Assembly: GCA_902769525.1 (NCBI GenBank)
Contig: CACXPG010000004.1
Span: 147,866 to 211,865, forward strand
DNA: 64,000 nucleotides
Reading direction: 5' to 3'
DNA from: an uncultured Bacteroidia bacterium
GTDB lineage: Bacteria; Bacteroidota; Bacteroidia; Bacteroidales; UBA932
This document shows, in pieces, positions 8,040 through 17,753 of this stretch. Within the stretch, counting starts at the first letter, position 1, and each line of letters opens with the position of its first letter. The translations under genes and the position numbers were made by a program. Below the pieces are notes generated by a model. That model searched no databases, was not told where the DNA came from, and saw nothing but the letters and a program-made list of their open reading frames with translations.

Positions 8040-10595
8040 TTAGTTTGTTTGTTCTTCTTCATTTTCAGCAGCTTCCTGTGCCTTGTAGTCTTCGCTCTTA
8101 GGTACGGCGCAAACGGCGGCGATGCTGTCTGAGTCTTTAATGTTAATAAGTTTCACTCCCTGGGTGTTCCTTCCGGCTACCTTTATGGAGGATGCGTCTA
8201 CCCTTATGACTATACCGGAGCGGTTTATTATCATAAGGTCGTTCTCGTCTGTCACCGCCTTCAGGGCAATGAGCTTTCCTGTCTTCTCCGTGATGTTGAT
8301 GGTCCTTACGCCCTTGCATCCGCGGCTGGTTATTCTGTAGTCTTCAAGCTCGCTCCTCTTGCCGAATCCGTGTTCGCTGACTACAAGAATCGTATGCTCC
8401 TTGTCATCTGCATTAACACAAATCATACCGACTACTTCATTGTCTCCTTCAATTTCTATTCCGCGGACTCCTGTGCCGGTTCTTCCGATGGCTCTAACGC
8501 CTGATTCATCGAATCTTACGCACTTGCCTTCACGGGATGCCAGCATAATCTGGCTGTTTCCGTCGGTCAGGATGGCTTCCAGCAGTTCGTCTCCCTCCCT
8601 TACGTTCACGGCAATAACTCCGTTGGCTCTAGGGCGGGAATATGCCTCCAGGCTGGTCTTCTTTACAACACCCTTCTTTGTGGCAAGCACAATAAAGTGA
8701 TTGTTTATGTAGTCCTCATCCTTGAGTGTCTTGACATTCAGGTATGCGCATACGCTTTCTCCCTGCGCTATGCTGAGCACGTTCTGTATCGCTCTTCCCT
8801 TGTTGGTCTTGCTGCCTTCCGGAATCTGGTAAACCTTCAGCCAGAAGCACTTGCCGGTATTGGTGAAGAACAGCATCGTGGAGTGCATATTGGCTACATA
8901 GATGTGCTCTATGAAGTCCTCGTCTCTGGTGGCGCTGCCCTTGCTGCCCTTTCCTCCGCGATTCTGGAGGCGGTATTCCGCAAGCGGAGTCCTCTTGATA
9001 TATCCCATACGGGAAATGGTAATCACCATATCGTCGTCCGCTATGATATCCTCATAGTTGAACTCGCTCTCGTCCGGCTGGATGGCAGTCTTGCGAGGGT
9101 CTCCGTATTTCTTCTTCATCTCAAGAAGCTCTTCCTTGATGATGCCCATCTGGAGGCTGACATCCGAAAGAATGGTCTGGAGCTTCTCTATCAGGGCCTT
9201 AAGCTCTGCAAGCTCGTCTTCCAGCTTCTTCTTTTCCATCCTGGCCAGCTGCCTGAGGCGGATTTCGACAATCGCCGAGGCCTGGAGGTCAGTCAGGCCG
9301 AATCTTGTGCACAGAGTTGCCTTTGCCTCCTCCACGGTGTCGGACTCGCGGATTATCTTGATGACCTCGTCCACATGGTCAAGGGCTATGATCAGGCCCT
9401 CAAGTATGTGAGCGCGGTCCAGAGCCTTCTTCAAGTCAAACTTGAGGCGGCGCACAACCACGTCGTGGCGGTGGCGTACATAGTATTTGATCAGCTGCTT
9501 GAGGTTGAGCTGTCTCGGCCTTCCGTCCACAAGAGCCACGTTGTTCACGGCAAAACTGCTCTGAAGCTCGGTGTGCTTGAACAGGTTGTTCAGCACAACC
9601 TGGCTCACCGCTCCAACCTTCAGCTTCACCACCAGTCTCATTCCGGACTTGCGGTCAGACTCGTCGTTGATATAGACAATGTCCTCAAGTTTCTTGTTGT
9701 CGACAAGCTGGGAAATCTGCTTGAGAAGCTCGTTCTTGTTGACCATATAAGGAATCTCCTTTATCACGATGGTCTCCCTGCCGCTCTTCTCGTTGACTTC
9801 TATATCTGTCGTTCCCCTTATTATGATGCGGCCTTTGCCTGTCTCGAAAGCGTCCTTGATGCCCTGGATGCCCATAATGGTGCCTCCTGTAGGGAAATCA
9901 GGACCTTTGATGTACTGCATCAGTCCATCCGTGTCTATATCCGGGTTGTCTATATAGGCGATTATGCCGTCACATACCTCGCTCAGGTTGTGAGGAGGCA
10001 TCATTGTGGCCATTCCTACAGCGATACCGTTGGTTCCGTTCAGAAGCAGAAGCGGAAGCTTTGCCGGAAGAACTGAAGGCTCCATGTGCTCGCCGTCGAA
10101 ATTAGGCACAAAGTCAACCGTATCCTTGTCCAGATCCTTGAGAACCTCCTCGCCTATAGGCATCAGTTTTACTTCTGTATATCGCTGAGCTGCAGGAGGG
10201 TCTCCTCCGATTGATCCAAAGTTGCCCTGGCCGAACACCAGAGTGTATCTCAAACTCCACCACTGGGCCATGCGGACCATAGCGTCATACACGCTGGCGT
10301 CGCCATGCGGATGGAACTTACCCAACACGTCTCCTACAACTCTCGCCGATTTCTTGGTCTGGCCGGAGGAAGTGATATTCAGTTCCTTGCCCATATCGTA
10401 CAGAATCCTGCGGTGTACAGGTTTCAGACCGTCTCTTACATCCGGGAGCGCACGGGAAACAATCACGCTCATAGAGTAGTCAATGTACGCAGACTTCATC
10501 TGGTCCTCTATGTTTATCCTCTGGATATTTCCGTGGTTGAAACCGTCGTCCCCTTCCGGCACCGGCGTGCCGTTCAAATCCTTATTCTCGTCCAT
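8040..10595 (-). CDS. gyrA: DNA gyrase subunit A
   Basis: 851 residues, a normal GyrA length. The winged-helix/tower breakage-reunion domain contains the catalytic Tyr139 in AAQRYTE. The C-terminal beta-pinwheel begins with the GyrA box [10 protein letters not shown], which separates it from ParC. The subunit cuts and rejoins the DNA gate segment during ATP-driven negative supercoiling with GyrB. Odd feature: the residue equivalent to E. coli Ser83 is alanine ([10 protein letters not shown], Ala100) while the Asp87 equivalent (Asp104) is kept. An acidic C-terminal tail ([11 protein letters not shown]) follows the last blade. A promoter lies at 10620-10651. Confidence 0.95.
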   Translation of the reverse strand: MDENKDLNGTPVPEGDDGFNHGNIQRINIEDQMKSAYIDYSMSVIVSRALPDVRDGLKPVHRRILYDMGKELNITSSGQTKKSARVVGDVLGKFHPHGDASVYDAMVRMAQWWSLRYTLVFGQGNFGSIGGDPPAAQRYTEVKLMPIGEEVLKDLDKDTVDFVPNFDGEHMEPSVLPAKLPLLLLNGTNGIAVGMATMMPPHNLSEVCDGIIAYIDNPDIDTDGLMQYIKGPDFPTGGTIMGIQGIKDAFETGKGRIIIRGTTDIEVNEKSGRETIVIKEIPYMVNKNELLKQISQLVDNKKLEDIVYINDESDRKSGMRLVVKLKVGAVSQVVLNNLFKHTELQSSFAVNNVALVDGRPRQLNLKQLIKYYVRHRHDVVVRRLKFDLKKALDRAHILEGLIIALDHVDEVIKIIRESDTVEEAKATLCTRFGLTDLQASAIVEIRLRQLARMEKKKLEDELAELKALIEKLQTILSDVSLQMGIIKEELLEMKKKYGDPRKTAIQPDESEFNYEDIIADDDMVITISRMGYIKRTPLAEYRLQNRGGKGSKGSATRDEDFIEHIYVANMHSTMLFFTNTGKCFWLKVYQIPEGSKTNKGRAIQNVLSIAQGESVCAYLNVKTLKDEDYINNHFIVLATKKGVVKKTSLEAYSRPRANGVIAVNVREGDELLEAILTDGNSQIMLASREGKCVRFDESGVRAIGRTGTGVRGIEIEGDNEVVGMICVNADDKEHTILVVSEHGFGKRSELEDYRITSRGCKGVRTINITEKTGKLIALKAVTDENDLMIINRSGIVIRVDASSIKVAGRNTQGVKLINIKDSDSIAAVCAVPKSEDYKAQEAAENEEEQTN

Positions 10596-10619
10596 TTATA
10601 TATCTTTAGTTTTAACCTT

Positions 10620-10651
10620 CAAATTTACAGATTTTGGGTATAAATTCCAAA
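10620..10651 (-). promoter_or_regulatory. Promoter of gyrA
   Basis: On the minus strand TTTG (10651-10648), 20 bp, then TAAATTTG (10627-10620); the start codon follows 24 bp later. Confidence 0.6.
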
Positions 10652-10779
10652 CTTTATTGAGTGTAATTTCAGCCACGGGCACAAGTGCCGTTTCAGGATG
10701 TTTTTTATCGCCTGAATCTACGCTGATTCGCCATTTATTCGTATATTGGACGGAAATTTTGACTAACCCCAAGCATACT

Positions 10780-13350
10780 ATGCACATAGAGATTCCAGAA
10801 ATACTGAATGCCATTATCGCCTACTCAAAAGAAGAGGCTATAAGGCTTGGAAGTTATGTTCTTACTACAGACCATCTGGTGCTGGGAATGATAAGACATT
10901 CTGACAATGCCGCTATCACCAGGCTTCTTGAGCTGGGCATCGACATTCCTGAAATGAAAAAGTCAATCGAGGACGCTATAGGAAAGGGAGAGCCGGTACC
11001 CGAGAACAAGGCAGACGAGATAGCCCTGTCCTCAGCCAGCAGCAATGCCCTTAAAATAATGTATCTGGAAGCCAGAAGCATGAAGGCCCCTTCTCCGGGA
11101 AGCCTGCACCTTCTGCTGGCCATTATGAGGACCCGTTCCAGCGCGGCCATAGACTATCTCAACATACAGGGCATACACTATGCCACCGTCAAGAACATAG
11201 ACCAGGAACCTGAAGACCTGGGCCGGGCAGACAAGGGACAGCTTGGCAGAGGAAACGGCTGGTCTTCCGACAACCCTGAATCCTCAGGCGATGACCTTTT
11301 CTCGACACCTGCAAACGAGGTGAATCCACGCCAGGAGGAAAACTCCGAAGAAGGCATCCAGGGCGGTCAGAGGGAAGGTTTAGGGCAAAAGAGCCAGTCC
11401 AAGACACCTGTGCTTGACAGTTTCGGGTTCGACTTGACCAGAGCAGCCGCTCTGGATGAGCTTGACCCTGTTGTTGCCCGTGAAAAAGAGATCGAGAGAG
11501 TGGCCCAGATCCTTGGAAGAAGAAAGAAGAACAACCCTATCCTGATCGGTGAGCCGGGAGTTGGAAAGAGCGCAATCGCCGAGGGGCTGGCCAACAAGAT
11601 TGCCCACAAGGAAGTGCCATACTCTCTTGCCGGAAAGAGAATTATATCTCTGGATATCGGCAGCATAGTGGCCGGAACCAAGTACAGGGGCCAGTTCGAG
11701 GAAAGAATGAAGGCCATACTCAACGAGCTGAAAAAGAATGATGATGTCATACTTTTCATCGACGAGCTCCACACTCTGGTCGGAGCGGGTGGCGCTTCAG
11801 GAAGCCTCGACGCCGCAAATATGCTCAAGCCGGCTCTGGCAAGAGGAGATATCCAGTGCATCGGCGCAACCACCCTGGACGAGTTCAGGGAAGTCATCGA
11901 GAAAGACGGAGCCCTGGAAAGGCGCTTCCAGAAAGTTATGGTAGAGCCTACCACCTTTGACCAGACCCTTCTCATTCTCCAGAACATCAAGGGCAAGTAC
12001 GAGAGCCACCATAACGTGACCTACACAGACGATGCTCTAAAGAGCTGCATATCTCTCAGCCAGAGGTACATATCTGACAGATGCCTGCCAGACAAGGCTG
12101 TTGACATAATGGACGAGGCCGGCAGCCGCGCCCATATCAAGAACCTGAAGGTTCCAAAGGCACTCTCCGAACTCGAGAGCGCTGTTTCCGTACTACAGAA
12201 TGAAAAGAGCAAGGCCATCCGCGAGAAAGACTTCAAGCAGGCCTCCTTCCTCCGTGACGCTCTCAAGCTCAAGGAAGAAGAACTGGAGACCGCCCGCAAG
12301 AAATGGAGGGCCAAGATAGAAGGCAATCCTGTAGAGGTTGGAAAAGAGGACATCGAGGCCGTGCTCAGCATGACTACCCACATCCCTATCCAGAAACTTG
12401 CCCAGAGCGAGAGCAACCGCCTGATTAATATGGGCAAGACTCTCAAGGAGAGCGTAATAGGTCAGGATGACGCCATCGACAAAGTCACACGCGCCATTAT
12501 GCGTAACCGCGCCGGACTCAAGGACCCGGGCAAGCCTATCGGCACGTTCCTGTTCCTCGGCCCTACCGGAGTTGGCAAGACACAGCTTGCCAAAGTACTG
12601 GCCCGCAACCTCTTCGATACAGAAGACTCGCTGATCCGCATAGACATGAGCGAGTTTATGGAAAAATTCTCCGTCAGCCGCCTTATCGGCGCTCCTCCAG
12701 GCTACATTGGCTACAACGAAGGCGGAGAGCTTTCAGAAAAGGTACGCCGCAAGCCTTACAGCGTGGTTCTGCTGGACGAGATAGAGAAGGCTCACCCGGA
12801 CATCTTCAACCTGCTTCTCCAGGTGCTGGACGAAGGAAGGCTTACTGACAGCAACGGCAGGAACATAGACTTCAGGAACACCATCCTCATCCTTACCTCC
12901 AACATCGGCACCAAGGAGCTCAAAGACTTCGGCCAGGGAGTAGGATACGCCACCCAGACCAAGCTGGATGTGGTTTCAAAGAACAAGAGCATCATCGACA
13001 AGGCTCTCAAGAACCACTTCTCGCCTGAGTTCCTGAACCGGCTGGACGAGCAGATACTGTTCAATCCTCTGACCAAGGAAGACATCGAGAAGATAATCGA
13101 CATAGAACTCAAGGGCCTTTACTCCAGAGTGGAACAGATCGGATTCAAGCTGAAGATCACTCCTGCCGCAAAGAAATACGTGGCCGAAGAGGGCTACGAC
13201 CCTCAGTATGGCGCAAGGCCACTCAAGAGAGCTATCCAGAAACTGATAGAAGACCCTGTCTCGGAGGCGATTATCTCCAAGAAAATAGAACCGGGCCAGA
13301 CAATAGAACTCTCCTACGCGGACGGCCAGATATCCGTGAAACCGAAATAA
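10780..13350 (+). CDS. clpC: ClpC-type AAA+ protease-associated unfoldase
   Basis: 856 residues from the ATG at 10780 (MHIEIPEIL). An in-frame open stretch reaches back over gyrA but is not Clp-like. Order of domains: double Clp_N repeat (1-145), a hydrophilic Gly/Glu/Gln-rich linker (145-210), AAA1 with Walker A GEPGVGKS (about 257-264) and Walker B LFIDELH, a UVR segment AIREKDFKQASFLRDALKL in the middle region, AAA2 with GPTGVGKT and LLDEIEKAH, and the D2-small domain. The UVR segment marks ClpC rather than ClpA or ClpB. It unfolds substrates for ClpP, which is not in the window. Terminator directly after the stop. Confidence 0.92.
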   Translation: MHIEIPEILNAIIAYSKEEAIRLGSYVLTTDHLVLGMIRHSDNAAITRLLELGIDIPEMKKSIEDAIGKGEPVPENKADEIALSSASSNALKIMYLEARSMKAPSPGSLHLLLAIMRTRSSAAIDYLNIQGIHYATVKNIDQEPEDLGRADKGQLGRGNGWSSDNPESSGDDLFSTPANEVNPRQEENSEEGIQGGQREGLGQKSQSKTPVLDSFGFDLTRAAALDELDPVVAREKEIERVAQILGRRKKNNPILIGEPGVGKSAIAEGLANKIAHKEVPYSLAGKRIISLDIGSIVAGTKYRGQFEERMKAILNELKKNDDVILFIDELHTLVGAGGASGSLDAANMLKPALARGDIQCIGATTLDEFREVIEKDGALERRFQKVMVEPTTFDQTLLILQNIKGKYESHHNVTYTDDALKSCISLSQRYISDRCLPDKAVDIMDEAGSRAHIKNLKVPKALSELESAVSVLQNEKSKAIREKDFKQASFLRDALKLKEEELETARKKWRAKIEGNPVEVGKEDIEAVLSMTTHIPIQKLAQSESNRLINMGKTLKESVIGQDDAIDKVTRAIMRNRAGLKDPGKPIGTFLFLGPTGVGKTQLAKVLARNLFDTEDSLIRIDMSEFMEKFSVSRLIGAPPGYIGYNEGGELSEKVRRKPYSVVLLDEIEKAHPDIFNLLLQVLDEGRLTDSNGRNIDFRNTILILTSNIGTKELKDFGQGVGYATQTKLDVVSKNKSIIDKALKNHFSPEFLNRLDEQILFNPLTKEDIEKIIDIELKGLYSRVEQIGFKLKITPAAKKYVAEEGYDPQYGARPLKRAIQKLIEDPVSEAIISKKIEPGQTIELSYADGQISVKPK

Positions 13351-13356
13351 ACAAAA

Positions 13357-13385
13357 AGCCCCGGAAACTAATCCAGGGCTTTTTT
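13357..13385 (+). terminator. Rho-independent terminator of clpC
   Basis: Stem AGCCCCGGA/TCCAGGGCT (one mismatch) with a six-base loop, followed by TTTTT. It sits directly against the 3' end of the convergent tRNA-Lys. Confidence 0.8.
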
Positions 13386-13386
13386 C

Positions 13387-13462
13387 TGGTGACCCGCTCG
13401 GGGCTCGAACCCGAGACCCCAACATTAAAAGTGTTGTGCTCTACCAACTGAGCTAGCGGATC
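13387..13462 (-). tRNA. tRNA-Lys (anticodon TTT), CCA encoded
   Basis: Minus-strand cloverleaf with acceptor GATCCGC/GCGGGTC, the D-arm GCTCAGTTGGTAGAGC, the anticodon loop CTTTTAA giving TTT, and the T-arm CTCGGGTTCGAGCCCCGAG. The discriminator A is followed by a genome-encoded CCA (13389-13387), unlike the other three tRNAs here. Confidence 0.95.
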
Positions 13463-13501
13463 TCCGTATTGGGTTGCAAAAGTATAGATTATAATTGTTT
13501 T

Positions 13502-14410
13502 ATGCAAATTTTATTTCCGTCATTCGGACAAGAAGTGCTTGATGTTCTGAACACCAGCAACATCCCCTATTCCATCGACGGAAATGCAATAATATTTCCC
13601 CGTCACGGCCTTCGGATGGTTCTCGTTCCGCTGGATTCCGATTACAGTTCCCAGGCAGATGCTGACAGCACTGAAGTGTTTTTCCTCTATGAAGACAGGT
13701 GGAGAAACTCCGGGGCGGTTACATCGCAGAGAATGCTCTCCAGACTGGGCATATTCAGAAGAATCCATGCCAGACTGTGCAAGGTGGTTTCCCTGAACAA
13801 CTGCCGGGATTTCAGCCTCACCCCCGATTCATTCACGTCCAAGGCCAAGAAGTTCCTGGACGCCTTCCACGCCTATGGATATCTCAAAGGACAGGAAGAC
13901 TATCTGCTTCTGCATAAAGGAGATATCGTTGCGGCAGCGCAGTTCATGAAAACCTACCAGCCAAAAAGCTCCATCAATCCCAATCAAGATAAAGATTCTC
14001 AACTAAAGTCATTTGAATGGACCCGATATGCCAGCCTTCCGGATGTCAGAATCGCCGGCGGAATGGGAAAAGTCCTGAACCAGTTCCTCAACGATATCGA
14101 TAAGCACAGCTCTCCTAACGCTGAAAGCACTAGCGTAAAACCTCAAGTTCACGGAATGATTGAGGTTATGAGTTATTCGGACAACGAATGGAGCAGCGGA
14201 GACGCCTACCGCAAACTCGGTTTCAAACTAACCGGCAACATTCCTCCCGTCACCTACCACATAGACCCAAAAACCTGGAAGAGAATCAACCCACGGCAAT
14301 GGGCCGCCCTGAAAACCCGGCTGACAGACAAAAACGCTGACACTTATACTACAATACAAAATCAGGGAAGCCGGAAATGGGTGCTGCTCATCGGCGATGG
14401 TATCTTGTAA
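13502..14410 (+). CDS. Uncharacterised protein with a GNAT-like/phage-type C-terminal region
   Basis: 302 residues from the ATG at 13502; the frame opens at 13469 but would begin inside the tRNA flank. I do not recognise the N-terminal two thirds. The C-terminal third has the pattern IAGGMGKVLNQFL, then MSYSDNEWSSGDAYRKLGFKL, then PPVTYHID. This resembles a domain I recall at the ends of many phage and homing-endonuclease-associated proteins (GGxxKLL, then YADxRWSxGxLYxKLGF) and is suggestive of an acetyltransferase-like fold. No signal peptide or membrane segment. It stands alone between tRNA-Lys and the polysaccharide operon, a position that would suit a gene acquired at a tRNA, but no integrase or att repeat is visible. 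Confidence 0.6.
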   Translation: MQILFPSFGQEVLDVLNTSNIPYSIDGNAIIFPRHGLRMVLVPLDSDYSSQADADSTEVFFLYEDRWRNSGAVTSQRMLSRLGIFRRIHARLCKVVSLNNCRDFSLTPDSFTSKAKKFLDAFHAYGYLKGQEDYLLLHKGDIVAAAQFMKTYQPKSSINPNQDKDSQLKSFEWTRYASLPDVRIAGGMGKVLNQFLNDIDKHSSPNAESTSVKPQVHGMIEVMSYSDNEWSSGDAYRKLGFKLTGNIPPVTYHIDPKTWKRINPRQWAALKTRLTDKNADTYTTIQNQGSRKWVLLIGDGIL

Positions 14411-14518
14411 CCATCTCATTATCAAGGCTCCCCTAAATAAGACATCTCTATACGAACCTCTTGTTTGGGGATATGCTGATTATCAGGCACCTACAAAGCA
14501 CCATCGCCGAAACTGTCT

Positions 14519-15586
14519 CTAACGGTTTTTCAGGTAAACGCCTATGGAGCGCCAGATGTCTTTACTGAATATCAGGGATGGACTCTTTTTCAGCGACTGC
14601 TTCAGTTGTGCGGGATATTCTTTTGGCGAGAGCTTGGCGTAATGGCGCAGCATCTTCTTCTCATAAAGCAACTTCGCCTTATCCGCGAGTTTGTCAATAC
14701 GTTTAAAATATCTTTGCAGACACTCAACCGCCTTCCATCTAGGGTTGCACACATAATGAGGATGGTTCTGCTTCAAGTAACCGGTAAAGCGCAACCGAGT
14801 GTCGAGAGATGATTTCTGGAATCTGAGCTGATCGTCCAGATTTTGCGAGCGGCTTACGCTTTCAGCCAGATTCCTGTAGGCAAGAGATTTTAGACCGCAG
14901 TACCAGAAACTCCCAAACGGGCTGAGGAATAGCCACAGGGGAAGATCCTGAGTAGAATCCTCACAGGAAGCGAATGTCCAAAGATACTGGTCCAACCATT
15001 CTGACCTATAAGTAACTGCACTGGCAACCAGCTTGTTGTTCTTATTCAAAAGAGCTTTAGTCCCACAAGAAACTTCGTGAGAGTTTCTATTGCTCAGATA
15101 ACGGCGATAGGAAAACTTACTGGCTTTGGATTCAGGATACAGATTATCAAAAAGGCGGCGGGAGGAAGACAAGTCATCTTCTTCTGAAATCAGGAAGAAG
15201 CCACTGGCAGCAGCCTGGGCGTCCGGATGAGATTCCAGGAAGGAAACCTGGCGTTCCAGAAAGAAGGGGTCGGCCAGGATATCGTCGCTGTCTATCTGGG
15301 ATATATATTTGACATTTAGGCTAATGGCATACTTCAGGCAGTGGAGGAAGTTGCCGTTCACTCCCCTATGCTCTCCGTCTGTTATGTCAAAAACACAGAC
15401 ATTGGCGGCGTAGTCTGCACAGATCTGGCGGCTGGAGTCGCTGGAGCCGTCATCGCTGAGGATAATGCAGAAAGGGCGGGAGGTTTTCTGGGTGAGTATG
15501 CTTTCCAAGGTGTCTCTCAGAAACTTCTCCTTGTTGAAGACCGTGACTATGACGGCGATTTCGTGTTGCTTTGCTCCTGCTTCCAT
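14519..15586 (-). CDS. Glycosyltransferase family 2
   Basis: 355 residues with a GT-A fold N-terminus: AVIVTVFNKEKFLRDTLESI, the nucleotide-binding SDDGSSD (residues 44-50), and a DxD motif in QIDSDD (about 98-102). The C-terminal half is Lys/Arg-rich without clear membrane segments. It would add a sugar to the lipid-linked repeat unit on the cytoplasmic face. Its ATG is 1 bp after the flippase stop, so it is the last gene of the rhamnose/flippase operon. Acceptor and donor are not predictable; dTDP-rhamnose is a reasonable guess from context. Confidence 0.82.
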   Translation of the reverse strand: MEAGAKQHEIAVIVTVFNKEKFLRDTLESILTQKTSRPFCIILSDDGSSDSSRQICADYAANVCVFDITDGEHRGVNGNFLHCLKYAISLNVKYISQIDSDDILADPFFLERQVSFLESHPDAQAAASGFFLISEEDDLSSSRRLFDNLYPESKASKFSYRRYLSNRNSHEVSCGTKALLNKNNKLVASAVTYRSEWLDQYLWTFASCEDSTQDLPLWLFLSPFGSFWYCGLKSLAYRNLAESVSRSQNLDDQLRFQKSSLDTRLRFTGYLKQNHPHYVCNPRWKAVECLQRYFKRIDKLADKAKLLYEKKMLRHYAKLSPKEYPAQLKQSLKKSPSLIFSKDIWRSIGVYLKNR

Positions 15587-15587
15587 T

Positions 15588-17078
15588 CTATTCAGATTTT
15601 TTCCAGACGGAGAGGAGGTTCCTGATTTCCCGGGTTTCCTTCTTCGGGAGGAATTTCCAGAAAACCAGTATCAGGATGGCGCCTATCAGCAGGCCGGCGG
15701 CCACGGACGAGAGGTTGGTCCAGGTCATATCGTCCCAGTTGTTCCTGAAACAGATATATTTGAAGACGATAGCGGCTATTCCCACTATCAGCGAGATGAT
15801 TACGCAGATAATAAACATCGGGAACAGGTCTTTCAGCTGCTCCAGCGGACCATAACCTATTGCCCGGCCTGAATACAGGGCGTAGATTACAAGGGTCAGT
15901 ATAGAGGCGGCAACCATTCCCCACAGAAGAATGTCTAGATCCTTGAGGACGATTCCGATAACGATGGAGATTGCCATCAGGACCTTCTTGAGTATATCCA
16001 GAACCAGGTACTGGCGCATCTTGCCCTTAACCTGGAGGATGTTCTGGTAGAGATAATGAGCCGGGTAGAATGCTCCAGCGAGGCAGATTATGGAAAGTAT
16101 GTGGGCCGCAGGAGCCCACGTCTGACCTACCAGACCCACGATAAACGGATACGATAGGGCTGAAAGGCAGAAACTTACAAGAACAGACACAGCCATTACC
16201 ACCTTCAGGATGGTGCTGAAGACTCTCTTTAGGCGGACATCGTCGTCCTGCACCTTGCTCAGAACCGGGAAGCTTACCCTCTGCACTACCTGGGACAGGT
16301 TGTTGGAAGTCACGTTGCTGTATTTCTCGGAACTAGTGTACTGGCCGAGTGTCTCAGTGCCGAATCCCTTTCCGATTACCGGGAAGTAGATGTTCTTGAA
16401 GATTGTATCCAGTAGTCCGGTTACAAGAACGTTGCTGCCGTAGGAGAAAAGTTCCCGGAAACTCTTGCCTGAAAACTTGAAGCTCGGCCTCCAGGTGCCT
16501 ACAATCCAAAGCATTATGGTATTGACCAGCTGACGGGAAAGCTGCTGTCCGACAAGGCTCCAGACTCCATATCCGCCGAACGCCAGCCAGATGCCCACGA
16601 CTCCGCTTATCACTGAGGCGGTAACGGAGCAAATCGTAAGGCTCCTGAAATCCACAGCCTTAACCAGAAGGACTCTCTGGATTATGGATACCGCATTGAT
16701 TATCAGAACAAAGGAAAGTATCCTAAGCAGGTCCTCCAACTGAGGCTCGCCGAAGTATGAAGCCACATAAGGAGCAGCCAGCTGAAGGATGCCGAAGCAG
16801 ACAAGGCTTATGAAAAAGTTCGTAAGGAAGGTTGTCGAGAGATCTTCCCTTGAAGGCTCGGGCTTTTTAATCAGCGCAGCCGAGAATCCGTTGTCTATGA
16901 AGGAAATGGATATCGCGATAAAAATAGCAAGATGGCCTATCAGTCCGAATTCGTGAGGAGACAGGAACCACCTCTGCAGAATCAGGGCAACCACAAAAGT
17001 AACGGCAAGCGAGGAGAGGTTCTCGATAAAACCCCACCTCGCTCCGCTAATCGCCTTTTGCTTAAGGTTGTCCGGCAT
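15588..17078 (-). CDS. Lipopolysaccharide/O-unit flippase (WzxC/TuaB-type, MOP superfamily)
   Basis: 496 residues with about 12-14 hydrophobic helices. The N-terminus KQKAISGARWGFIENL and the segment LLVKAVDFRSLT are typical of the WzxC/TuaB branch of polysaccharide exporters. It would move undecaprenyl-linked sugar units across the inner membrane. It sits between the transaldolase gene (7 bp gap) and the GT2 gene (1 bp gap). No Wzy polymerase or ligase is seen in this window, so the full pathway must be completed elsewhere. Confidence 0.85.
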   Translation of the reverse strand: MPDNLKQKAISGARWGFIENLSSLAVTFVVALILQRWFLSPHEFGLIGHLAIFIAISISFIDNGFSAALIKKPEPSREDLSTTFLTNFFISLVCFGILQLAAPYVASYFGEPQLEDLLRILSFVLIINAVSIIQRVLLVKAVDFRSLTICSVTASVISGVVGIWLAFGGYGVWSLVGQQLSRQLVNTIMLWIVGTWRPSFKFSGKSFRELFSYGSNVLVTGLLDTIFKNIYFPVIGKGFGTETLGQYTSSEKYSNVTSNNLSQVVQRVSFPVLSKVQDDDVRLKRVFSTILKVVMAVSVLVSFCLSALSYPFIVGLVGQTWAPAAHILSIICLAGAFYPAHYLYQNILQVKGKMRQYLVLDILKKVLMAISIVIGIVLKDLDILLWGMVAASILTLVIYALYSGRAIGYGPLEQLKDLFPMFIICVIISLIVGIAAIVFKYICFRNNWDDMTWTNLSSVAAGLLIGAILILVFWKFLPKKETREIRNLLSVWKKSE

Positions 17079-17085
17079 AAAAATA

Positions 17086-17742
17086 CTACTTCATTGATTC
17101 TGCAGCCTTGCAGAAAATGTCCAGACCCTTGGTGGTCAGAGGATGGTCTATCAGCCCTATGATGGACTTGTAAGGGCAGGTAGCAACGTCTGCTCCAGCC
17201 TGTATACACCTGAGTATGTGGTTGGTATGACGGATAGAAGCGGCCAGCACCTGAGTTCCGAAGCCATAGTACTGGTACATGTCCACAATCTGCTCGATCA
17301 GCTGGATTCCGTCCTCTCCGATGTCATCCAGCCTTCCGATGAACGGACTGCAGTAAGTGGCTCCGGCCTTGGCGGCCAGAAGGGCCTGTCCGACAGTGAA
17401 CACCAGCGTGCAGTTGGTTCTGTAGCCCTTGTCGGCGAAATACTTTACCGCCTTTATACCAGCCTCGGTGCAAGGCAGCTTGATTGTGATCTTGGCAGGA
17501 TCTATCTGGTAGAGTTCCTCGCCTTCTTTAATCATGCCTTCATAGTCTGTGGAGAAAACCTCGGCGCTCACAGGACCGTCCACGATGTCGCAGATAGCCT
17601 TGTAGTGCTTGAAAATCTGGTCTTTGCCCTTTACGCCTTCCTTAGCCATCAAAGAAGGGTTGGTGGTAACGCCGTCCAGGACTCCGAGAGCGTTTGCCTG
17701 GCGGATCTGTTCAAGATTGGCAGTGTCGATAAAGAATTTCAT
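17086..17742 (-). CDS. fsa: Transaldolase / fructose-6-phosphate aldolase family protein
   Basis: 218 residues, the length of the small FSA/TalC-type transaldolase. The N-terminus MKFFIDTANLEQIRQANALG and VDGVTTNPSL-like segment are family signatures; the Schiff-base lysine is Lys88 in ITIKLPCTEAG. Members either cleave fructose 6-phosphate or act as transaldolase; which one cannot be told. It lies 11 bp downstream of rfbB within the polysaccharide operon, an unusual place for a central-carbon enzyme, perhaps just because of operon drift. Confidence 0.85.
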   Translation of the reverse strand: MKFFIDTANLEQIRQANALGVLDGVTTNPSLMAKEGVKGKDQIFKHYKAICDIVDGPVSAEVFSTDYEGMIKEGEELYQIDPAKITIKLPCTEAGIKAVKYFADKGYRTNCTLVFTVGQALLAAKAGATYCSPFIGRLDDIGEDGIQLIEQIVDMYQYYGFGTQVLAASIRHTNHILRCIQAGADVATCPYKSIIGLIDHPLTTKGLDIFCKAAESMK

Positions 17743-17753
17743 ACCCGTATTGT

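Noticed and set aside
8697..10076. 459-codon open frame on the plus strand opposite gyrA
   Set aside because: Shadow of gyrA codon use; no start context or family.
10483..10779. Upstream in-frame extension of clpC over the gyrA 5' end
   Set aside because: It is antisense to gyrA, has no Clp-like sequence, and the ATG at 10780 begins exactly at the Clp_N domain.
13387..14410. Integrated element next to tRNA-Lys
   Set aside because: No integrase, no repeat of the tRNA end, and only one gene; kept as a suspicion in findings but not annotated as mobile.
14411..14518. Possible terminator or small RNA between the orphan gene and GT2
   Set aside because: Only weak pairing (CCCC...GGGG across about 36 bases, CTGAT/ATCAG) and no T-run.
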